DNA of 14,743 nucleotides from JAJISK01 sp046759865 (lineage in GTDB: Archaea > Thermoplasmatota > Thermoplasmata > RBG-16-68-12 > JAJISG01), in contig JBHIDB010000025.1 in the NCBI GenBank assembly GCA_046759865.1, forward strand, positions 1-14,743, given 5' to 3'. A model generated the notes under the pieces. It saw nothing but the letters and a program-made list of their open reading frames with translations. It searched no databases and had not been told where the DNA came from. This document shows, in pieces, positions 1 through 5,967 of this stretch (the first letter of the stretch is position 1; each line of letters begins with the position of its first letter). The translations under genes and the position numbers were made by a program.

Positions 1-1475
1 ATGGGGTCACGATTCTCAAGGAGATCGACATCGAACACCCCGCCGCCAAGATGCTGGTCGAGGTGGCCAAGACCCAGGACGAGGAGTCTGGGGATGGCAC
101 CACCACGGCCGTGATCCTGGCGGGGGAGTTGCTGAAGCGGGCAGAGGAGCTCATCGAGCAGGACGTCCACCCCACGGTCATCGCCCAGGGGTACCGGCTC
201 GCCGCCGACAAGGCGACCGAAACGCTCCGCGGGACCGCCCAGGACGTGAGTTACAAGGACACGAAGCGGCTGAAGGAGATCGCACAGACCTCCATGATCA
301 GCAAGAGCGCCTCGGCCCACCGGGAGCAGCTGTCGGACGTCGCCGTGAAGGCCGTCAAGGCCGTGGCGGAGCAAGTGGGCGACCGATGGGACGTGGACGA
401 CGACAACATCCAGGTCACCAAGAAGCAGGGCGGTGCCATCTCTGACACGGAGCTGGTGGAGGGCATCATCGTGGACAAAGAGCGGGTCCACCCCGGCATG
501 CCACCGCAGGTCGACAACGCGAAGATCGCCCTCGTGGACACGGCCCTGGAGGTCAAGAAGACGGAGTTCGACGCCCGGATCGAGATCTCGGACCCCGCGC
601 AGCTCCAGGCCTTCCTCCAGGAGGAGGAGAACATCCTCCGGACGATGGTGGACCAGATCAAGGCCAGCGGGGCCAACGTCCTCTTCGCCCAGAAGGGCAT
701 CGATGACCTGGCGCAGCACTTCCTGGCCAAGGAGGGCATCTACGCCGTCCGCCGGGTCAAGAAGTCCGACATGGAGAAGCTCGCCAAGGCCACGGGTGGC
801 CGTGTGGTCACGAAGCTCGACGAGCTGGCCAAGGACGACCTGGGCAAGGCGAAGCAGGTCGTCGAGAAGAAGATCGGCGACGACAAGATGAGCTTCGTCA
901 CGGGGGCCAAGAACCCCAAGGCGGTTTCCATCCTGGTCCGCGGGGGGACCGAGCACGTCGTGGACGAGGTGGAGCGCTCCATCGAGGACGCCACGTCCGT
1001 CATCTCCGTCGCCATCGAGGACGGGAAGTTCATCACAGGCGGAGGGTCCTCCGCCATGGAAGTTTCCATCGCCCTCCGCGGATACGCCCCCGGCGTCGGA
1101 GGCCGGGAGCAGATGGCCATCGAGGCCTTCGCGGAGGCGGTGGAGGCGCTGCCAAGAACTCTCGCAGAGAACGCGGGTCTCGACCCCATCGACACGCTCA
1201 TCGACCTTCGCAAGGAACACAAGAAGGGCAAGACCCACGCGGGGGTCAACGTTTTCACCGGGAAGATCACGGACATGATGGCGGAGAAGGTCCTGGAGCC
1301 CATCCGGGTCGGGACCCAGGCCGTCACCTCGGCGACGGATGCCTCCGTGATGATCCTTCGAATCGACGACGTCATCGCCGCCAAGACGAGCGCCCCAATG
1401 CCCCCGGGAGGCGAGGGCATGGGTGGCCCCGGTGGCATGGGCGGCATGGGCGGCATGGGAGAAGGGGAATTTTAG
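1..1475 (+). CDS. thsA: Thermosome subunit (group II chaperonin), 5' end missing
   Basis: Subunit of the double-ring archaeal chaperonin, which folds proteins in an ATP-driven cytosolic chamber. The reading frame is open from the window edge. The first complete codons (from base 3) read GVTILKEIDIEHPAAKMLVE, a conserved equatorial-domain stretch, so the ATG at 51 is internal and roughly 50 N-terminal residues lie outside the window. The catalytic ATPase motif GDGTTT is at bases 90-107. The apical-domain stretch NVLFAQKGIDDLAQHFL and the C-terminal equatorial block AGLDPIDTLIDLR are both present. About 490 residues are visible out of a usual ~540. The protein ends in a Gly/Met-rich GGM-repeat tail (bases about 1399-1475), common in chaperonins and thought to line the cavity floor. 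The stop is TAG. grpE follows after 37 bases. The family assignment is secure; which paralogue (alpha, beta) cannot be told. Confidence 0.97.
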   Translation, partial: GVTILKEIDIEHPAAKMLVEVAKTQDEESGDGTTTAVILAGELLKRAEELIEQDVHPTVIAQGYRLAADKATETLRGTAQDVSYKDTKRLKEIAQTSMISKSASAHREQLSDVAVKAVKAVAEQVGDRWDVDDDNIQVTKKQGGAISDTELVEGIIVDKERVHPGMPPQVDNAKIALVDTALEVKKTEFDARIEISDPAQLQAFLQEEENILRTMVDQIKASGANVLFAQKGIDDLAQHFLAKEGIYAVRRVKKSDMEKLAKATGGRVVTKLDELAKDDLGKAKQVVEKKIGDDKMSFVTGAKNPKAVSILVRGGTEHVVDEVERSIEDATSVISVAIEDGKFITGGGSSAMEVSIALRGYAPGVGGREQMAIEAFAEAVEALPRTLAENAGLDPIDTLIDLRKEHKKGKTHAGVNVFTGKITDMMAEKVLEPIRVGTQAVTSATDASVMILRIDDVIAAKTSAPMPPGGEGMGGPGGMGGMGGMGEGEF

Positions 1476-1484
1476 GTTCCCCGC

Positions 1485-1504
1485 CCTCCCGGGCTCCCGG
1501 GAGG
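1485..1504 (+). promoter_or_regulatory. Perfect inverted repeat covering the grpE ribosome-binding site
   Basis: CCTCCCGGG and CCCGGGAGG are exact reverse complements separated by CT, lying in the 37-base gap between the thermosome stop and the grpE start. The downstream arm contains GGGAGG (1499-1504), the best Shine-Dalgarno candidate for the TTG start at 1513, 8 bases away. In the mRNA a stem of at least 8 bp with a 4-base loop would bury that site. The sequence is seen directly; translational control is inferred. No T-run follows, so an intrinsic terminator is less likely. An RNA processing or attenuation site is another possibility. Confidence 0.6.
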
Positions 1505-1512
1505 CCGTTGCC

Positions 1513-2049
1513 TTGAGCAAGGAGGCCCCGCAGGCGCAGGAGGGGCAGGACCCCGAATCGACCGACGTCGAAGCGGAGCCTGAGGACGCCGCAGAGGCGC
1601 CCGAGGACCCCGAGCAGCGCATCGCGGACCTCCAGAATCAGATGGCCTATCTGCAGGCAGAATTGGAGAACCAGCAGAAGCGGGCCGCCAAGGAGCGGGT
1701 GGACCTCCTCCGGTTTGCCTCGGAGGGCGTCCTGCGCCACCTCCTGCCGGTCTTGGAGGAATTCGAACTGGCCCTCGAGGCCTTCGCGGACCCCGAGGAC
1801 GACCTCGCGGAAGGCCTTCGAATGGTGTACGAGAATCTCATGAAAACCCTGCGCTCCGAGGGCCTCCAGGAGATCGAGGCAGACGGCAACGCCTTCGACC
1901 CGTACCTCCATGAAGCCGTGGACTTCGTCGAAGCGGAGGACGAGGGCCGGGTCGTGGCGGTCGTCCACAAGGGATACCGCCTCGACACGCGGATCCTCCG
2001 CCCCGCCCAGGTGGTCGTGAGCAAGAAAGAAGGTGACTCCGATGGCTAA
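1513..2049 (+). CDS. grpE: GrpE, nucleotide exchange factor for DnaK
   Basis: GrpE speeds ADP release from DnaK and so resets the Hsp70 folding cycle in the cytosol. The chosen start is TTG at 1513, giving 178 residues. It has GGGAGG 8 bases upstream, and no ATG or GTG lies in frame between the thermosome stop and the conserved part. The only upstream ATG in frame (1423) would run antiparallel to no known domain and overlap the thermosome tail in a low-complexity stretch. An acidic, probably disordered N-terminus (residues ~1-38) is followed by a long helix (RIADLQNQMAYLQAELENQQ) typical of the GrpE dimer coiled coil. The helical bundle comes next, and then the C-terminal beta domain with FDPYLHEAV and the GYRLDTRILRPAQVVV signature. 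The TAA stop overlaps the dnaK start by 8 bases, implying translational coupling. In archaea the GrpE-DnaK-DnaJ set is generally regarded as acquired from bacteria. Confidence 0.94.
   Translation: MSKEAPQAQEGQDPESTDVEAEPEDAAEAPEDPEQRIADLQNQMAYLQAELENQQKRAAKERVDLLRFASEGVLRHLLPVLEEFELALEAFADPEDDLAEGLRMVYENLMKTLRSEGLQEIEADGNAFDPYLHEAVDFVEAEDEGRVVAVVHKGYRLDTRILRPAQVVVSKKEGDSDG
2031..2036 (+). promoter_or_regulatory. dnaK ribosome-binding site inside the grpE 3' end
   Basis: AGGTGA lies 5 bases before the ATG at 2042 and matches the archaeal anti-Shine-Dalgarno. It supports the 2042 start over the in-frame GTG at 2033, which would lie within this site. It also indicates that dnaK is translated from the grpE message. 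Confidence 0.65.
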
Positions 2050-3886
2050 GATGATTGGGATTGATCTGGGAACGACGAATTCCGAGGCGGCCGTCCTCCA
2101 GGGCGGTCGACCGGTTATCATCCCCAGCGCCGAGGGGAGCTCCTACGGAGGGAAGAACTTCCCCTCCGTGGTGGCCTTTACGGAGGAAGGGGAGGTTCTC
2201 GTGGGGGAGCCCGCCAAGCGCCAAGCGGTCCTCAACCCCGACGGGACCATCGTGCAGATCAAGCGGAAGATGGGAACGGACGAGAAGGTCAAGGTCCGGG
2301 GCAAGTCGTACACTCCCCAAGAGATCTCCGCCCGCGTGCTCGGCAAGATCAAGGCGGATGCGGAGACCTTCCTCGGGGACGAGGTCTCGCAGGCCGTCAT
2401 CACGGTCCCCGCCTACTTCAACGACAACCAGCGGCAGGCCACCCGAGATGCGGGGACCATCGCGGGCCTCCAGGTCGAGCGCCTCATTAACGAGCCCACG
2501 GCCGCCGCCTTCGCGTACGGCCTGGACAAGGAGGAGGAGGCAAAGGTCGCCGTCCTGGACCTGGGAGGCGGCACCTTCGACGTCACCCTCATGGAGATGG
2601 GCGAAGGAGTCTTCGAGGTCGTCAGCACGAACGGCGACACCCGTCTCGGAGGGCTGGACATGGACAACGCCATCATCGACGCCATCCTAGAGGAATTCGA
2701 GAAGAAGGAGAAGGTGGACCTCCGCGACGACCGCAACGCCATGCAGCGCGTTCGGGACGCGGCGGAGAAGGCGAAAATTGAGCTCTCCGGCACCACGACG
2801 ACGACCCTGAACCTCCCGTTCTTAGCGGAGAGGGACGGCAGACCGGTCCACCTGGAGACGACTCTGACGCGGGCCAGGCTGGAGCGGTTGGTGGAGCCCG
2901 TCCTCGAGAGGACGGTGCGTCCCATTCAGCAGGCCTTCAAGGACGCGAAATGGCAGTTCGGGGACGTGCAGCACGTGATCCTCGTCGGAGGCCCGACGCG
3001 CATGCCCGTCGTCCGGGATCACTTCAGCAAGGTCATCGGGCGCAAGGCGGAGCGGGGCATCGACCCTATGCAGTCCGTCGCCCTCGGGGCGGCCCTCCAG
3101 GCTGGCGTGTTGGCGGGGGAAGTCAAGGACATCCTCCTGCTGGACGTGACCCCCCTGAGCCTCGGGATTGAGACCCTCGGCGGCGTCTCCACGAAACTCA
3201 TCGACCGAAACACGACAATCCCGACGAAGAAGGAGCAGATCTTCAGCACGGCGGACGACAACCAGAACACGGTGGAGATCAACGTCCTCCAAGGGGAGCG
3301 TGCCATGGCCACCGACAACGTCTCCCTGGGGAAGTTCCTCTTGACGGGTATCCCCCCCGCCCCACGCGGCATCCCTCAGATCGAGGTGACCTTCGACATC
3401 GACGCCAGTGGCATCCTGCACGTGGCTGCCAAGGACCTGGGGACCGGGAAGGAGGAGAAGCTCACCATCGTCGCGCCCCAGCGACTCTCCGAGGACGAGA
3501 TCGACCGCATGGTTGGCGACGCGGAGGCGTTCGCAGAGGAGGACCGTCGGCGCAAGGAGTTGGCCGACACGAAGAACCAGGCCGACAGCCTCGTCTATGC
3601 CACGGAGAAGATGCTCGCGGAGGTGGGAGACAAGGTCGAGGACTCTACCCGGAAGGCCGTGGAGGAGAAGGTGGAGAACCTGAAGAAGGCCCTGGAGACG
3701 GACGACCTCCAGAAGCTGAAGACGGGCATCGAGGAGCTGAACGTCGAGGCCCAGAAGATCGGCACTGAGGTCTACCAGAAGGCCCAAGAGGAGCGGGCCC
3801 GGGAGGAGGCGAAGGAGTCCGAGGGCGGCTCCGAGGAGGACGTTGTCGATGCGGAATTCGAGGACGTCGACGAGGATAATGACTGA
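2042..3886 (+). CDS. dnaK: DnaK, Hsp70 chaperone
   Basis: Hsp70 ATPase of 614 residues that binds exposed hydrophobic peptides in the cytosol, working with GrpE and DnaJ encoded either side. The start at ATG 2042 (MAKMIGIDLGTTNS) places the phosphate-1 motif where the family has it. Further signs: the NEPTAAAFAYG block; phosphate-2 motif GGGTFDVT near residues 175-182; VGGPTRMP in the adenosine region; the interdomain linker DILLLDV followed by TPLSLGIETLGG (about 363-381); a beta substrate-binding domain with the GIPPAPRG and DIDASGILHV blocks; an alpha-helical lid; and a bacterial-style acidic tail (DAEFEDVDED). The ATPase domain goes directly from IKRKMGTDEKV to KSYTPQEIS. It therefore lacks the roughly 25-residue insert of proteobacterial DnaK and resembles the Gram-positive/archaeal form. 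The stop is TGA, and dnaJ starts 41 bases on. Confidence 0.98.
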   Translation: MAKMIGIDLGTTNSEAAVLQGGRPVIIPSAEGSSYGGKNFPSVVAFTEEGEVLVGEPAKRQAVLNPDGTIVQIKRKMGTDEKVKVRGKSYTPQEISARVLGKIKADAETFLGDEVSQAVITVPAYFNDNQRQATRDAGTIAGLQVERLINEPTAAAFAYGLDKEEEAKVAVLDLGGGTFDVTLMEMGEGVFEVVSTNGDTRLGGLDMDNAIIDAILEEFEKKEKVDLRDDRNAMQRVRDAAEKAKIELSGTTTTTLNLPFLAERDGRPVHLETTLTRARLERLVEPVLERTVRPIQQAFKDAKWQFGDVQHVILVGGPTRMPVVRDHFSKVIGRKAERGIDPMQSVALGAALQAGVLAGEVKDILLLDVTPLSLGIETLGGVSTKLIDRNTTIPTKKEQIFSTADDNQNTVEINVLQGERAMATDNVSLGKFLLTGIPPAPRGIPQIEVTFDIDASGILHVAAKDLGTGKEEKLTIVAPQRLSEDEIDRMVGDAEAFAEEDRRRKELADTKNQADSLVYATEKMLAEVGDKVEDSTRKAVEEKVENLKKALETDDLQKLKTGIEELNVEAQKIGTEVYQKAQEERAREEAKESEGGSEEDVVDAEFEDVDEDND

Positions 3887-3892
3887 GTTAAC

Positions 3893-3898
3893 CTTATT
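3893..3898 (+). promoter_or_regulatory. Possible TATA box for dnaJ
   Basis: CTTATT sits about 32 bases before the dnaJ ATG, and no Shine-Dalgarno sequence precedes that ATG. A short-leader transcript starting near 3922 would fit. A small hairpin (GGGC-GGA-GCCC, 3899-3909) follows. The evidence is weak, and dnaJ may instead be read through from dnaK. Confidence 0.35.
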
Positions 3899-3927
3899 GG
3901 GCGGAGCCCCCGTATAATTCCCACTCC

Positions 3928-5097
3928 ATGGCGAAGCGCGATTACTATGAGGTTCTCGGCGTCCCGAAGGACGCCTCCGATGCCACCGTCAAGAAGGCCT
4001 ACCGCCGTCTAGCGAAGGAGTACCACCCCGATCTCAACAAGGACAAGCCGAAGGAGGCGGAAGCCAAGTTCAAGGAACTCTCCGAGGCCTATGAAGTACT
4101 CATGGACCGGGAGAAGCGGTCCCTCTACGACCGCTACGGCCACGAGGGGGCGCAGCGGGCCTTCGGCAGCCAGGGCTTCGATTGGTCCGATTTCACCCAC
4201 TTCGGTGACTTGGACGACATCTTCGGAAGCAGCATTTTCCGTGATTTCTTCGGGGGCGGTGCCACCTCGTTCGGAGGCAGCCTCTTTGAGGAAATCTTCC
4301 GCCGCCAAGGGCGGTCAGCTTACGGTCCTTCCCGCGGCCGCGATCTTCGCATGGATATCGAAGTGAGCCTGGAGGAGGTGGCCAAAGGCGCCCAGAAGGA
4401 GATTCGGGTGCCCCACGGCGTTACCTGCGAAGAATGCAGAGGGACGGGAGCGAAGGACGGCAACCTGACCGAATGCCCCCAATGCAACGGGACGGGCCAG
4501 ATCCGAGACGTCCGCCGCAGCGGGTTCAGCCAGATGATCAGCATCACCCCCTGTACGCGTTGTGGGGGGGCGGGTCGGCTTCCCTCCGAGCCGTGCCCCG
4601 AATGTCGCGGTCGGGGAGCGATTCAGAAAACCTCCCAGGTCTCGGTGGCCATTCCCAAGGGGGCTCGGGACGGGCTGAGCCTTCGCGTTCTCGGCCAAGG
4701 GGAGGCGGGAGATCGCGGAGGGCCTGCGGGAGATCTCTACCTCGTCCTCCACGTCAAGGAGCACGACCTCTTCCGGCGGGAGGGGAAGAACGTCATCCTG
4801 GACGTGCCCGTCACCCTCTCCCAGGCCGCCTTGGGCGGTGAGCTCACCGTACCCACCCTTTACGGGAGCGCCACCCTGAAGGTACCCGCGGGGACTCAGA
4901 GCCACACGCCATTCCGATTGCGCGGGAAGGGGCTCCCGGAGCTCAATGGGGGCCGTCGCGGCCATCAGCTCGTCCGTGTCGTCGTGAAGATGCCGAAGAA
5001 GTTGTCCGCGGAGGCGAAGAAGCTCTTCAAGCAGCTGGGAAAGTCCCTAGGGGACTACACCGAGTCGAAGGCGGACACCTCGTTCCGGCCTCGGTAG
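3928..5097 (+). CDS. dnaJ: DnaJ, Hsp40 co-chaperone (type I)
   Basis: DnaJ delivers substrates to DnaK and stimulates its ATPase. It has 389 residues with all type I parts. The J-domain is at residues 1-70, with HPD at 33-35. A Gly/Phe-rich linker follows (around GGGATSFGGSLF). The zinc-binding region spans about 167-232 and has four CxxCxGxG-type repeats: CEECRGTG, CPQCNGTG, CTRCGGAG and CPECRGRG. The C-terminal substrate-binding domain contains GDLYLVLHV and the LGGELTVPTLYG block. The start is fixed by the J-domain (MAKRDYYEVLGV). It is the third member of the grpE-dnaK-dnaJ set on the same strand, separated from dnaK by 41 bases. All zinc ligands and the HPD motif are intact, so it should be functional. 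Confidence 0.98.
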   Translation: MAKRDYYEVLGVPKDASDATVKKAYRRLAKEYHPDLNKDKPKEAEAKFKELSEAYEVLMDREKRSLYDRYGHEGAQRAFGSQGFDWSDFTHFGDLDDIFGSSIFRDFFGGGATSFGGSLFEEIFRRQGRSAYGPSRGRDLRMDIEVSLEEVAKGAQKEIRVPHGVTCEECRGTGAKDGNLTECPQCNGTGQIRDVRRSGFSQMISITPCTRCGGAGRLPSEPCPECRGRGAIQKTSQVSVAIPKGARDGLSLRVLGQGEAGDRGGPAGDLYLVLHVKEHDLFRREGKNVILDVPVTLSQAALGGELTVPTLYGSATLKVPAGTQSHTPFRLRGKGLPELNGGRRGHQLVRVVVKMPKKLSAEAKKLFKQLGKSLGDYTESKADTSFRPR

Positions 5098-5111
5098 CCT
5101 GGCGCGCACCT

Positions 5112-5117
5112 CTTTAA
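5112..5117 (+). promoter_or_regulatory. TATA box for a leaderless transcript of the RuvC-like gene
   Basis: CTTTAA is centred about 26 bases before the ATG at 5141, the spacing expected when transcription begins at the start codon. No Shine-Dalgarno precedes the ATG. Confidence 0.55.
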
Positions 5118-5140
5118 CCGCCGCCCCGGTTGCTCGCCTC

Positions 5141-5899
5141 ATGGGAAGGGTGCTTGGGGTTCTGACGCGGGACTTTCGTCTCTACCACGACCTGATCTCC
5201 TATCTGAAGGAGCGGGACCTTCCCTTCCAGAGCCTCTCCTATGATGTGGCGATCCCTCTGGAGGTTGGCGTCGTCCTGACCTCCGCCGAGGAGGCTTCCG
5301 AGATCGACTTCCCCTTCACTGTCCCAGCCGACGAGGTCGAGGACGCGGTAGCAAAGGCCCAGCAGTTGCTTCGAGGGAAGACCGCCTTCCGGGAGATTGT
5401 CATCGGCATCGATCCTGGCCCCCGTCCTGGGGCGGCCATCCTGGGCGATGGGGAGGTGATCGACACCCGAACCGGCGCTTCCCCCGAAGCGATCCTCGAT
5501 GTCTGTCTCGGCGTCCTCCGCACCTACACGTGCGAGGCCTTCCGGGTCCGCATCGGCCATGGGGACCCCACCAACCGCAACCGCATCATTAACGTCCTCA
5601 CCCGTCACGGGCTCCTGGTCGAGATTGTCGATGAGAAGGGAACAACCCGACGCGACAAGAGACGGGAGGACGCCCGGAACATCGAGGCGGCCGTCGACAT
5701 CGCCTTGGGCCGGGGCGTCCTTGCTGAGACCTCCTACGAGATTCTGCCCACAATAGGTGAGTTGAAGGACATTCAGCGGAGGAGCCGCATCCGCTCGGAG
5801 GGCCGGCTGACGATCTCGCAGGGGCTCGCGGAGAAGGTGGCGCGGGGCGAATTGACCCTGGCGGAGGCGATCCAGGCATCCGCGGGCGAGGCGGGCTGA
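5141..5899 (+). CDS. RuvC/RNase H-fold protein of unknown function
   Basis: A 252-residue soluble protein that I do not recognise as a named gene. The C-terminal two thirds resemble the RuvC/YqgF branch of the RNase H fold. A beta strand ends in the family's first acidic motif, VIGIDPGPRPG (Asp91). A second strand with LVEIVDEKGT follows (about 159-167), and then a helix REDARNIEAAVDIALGRG (176-192) that resembles the last RuvC motif, with Asp177, Glu182 and Asp186 as candidate metal ligands. The first ~65 residues (VLGVLTRDFRLYHDLISYL, then PLEVGVVLTS) look like a small alternating beta/alpha domain, perhaps receiver-like. The tail is helical. The ATG at 5141 has a TATA-like box 26 bases upstream. 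It may be related to the archaeal COG2433-type RuvC-like proteins but is shorter. Nuclease activity is inferred, not shown. Confidence 0.8.
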   Translation: MGRVLGVLTRDFRLYHDLISYLKERDLPFQSLSYDVAIPLEVGVVLTSAEEASEIDFPFTVPADEVEDAVAKAQQLLRGKTAFREIVIGIDPGPRPGAAILGDGEVIDTRTGASPEAILDVCLGVLRTYTCEAFRVRIGHGDPTNRNRIINVLTRHGLLVEIVDEKGTTRRDKRREDARNIEAAVDIALGRGVLAETSYEILPTIGELKDIQRRSRIRSEGRLTISQGLAEKVARGELTLAEAIQASAGEAG

Positions 5900-5936
5900 C
5901 ACCCGTTATCAGGCACGGCCAGGTGACCCAAATCAT

Positions 5937-5944
5937 CAAATAGC
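5937..5944 (+). promoter_or_regulatory. TATA-like box for cdc48
   Basis: CAAATAGC is centred about 27 bases before the cdc48 ATG, which lacks a Shine-Dalgarno sequence. This is consistent with a leaderless cdc48 transcript separate from the upstream gene. Confidence 0.45.
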
Positions 5945-5967
5945 TCGGCTCGTGTTGAGCGATTGGG

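Noticed and set aside
1420..1470. Tandem GGCATGGGC-like DNA repeats
   Set aside because: They encode the Gly/Gly/Met tail typical of chaperonins, so protein function explains them.
2822..3787. Open frame on the minus strand opposite dnaK
   Set aside because: It is Leu/Val/Arg-rich, shows no family motif, and lies wholly within conserved dnaK; a codon-bias shadow.
3912..3919. GTATAATT just before dnaJ as a TATA box or bacterial -10 element
   Set aside because: It is only about 13 bases from the start codon, so an archaeal transcript from it would begin inside the J-domain. A bacterial -10 is not expected in this genome.
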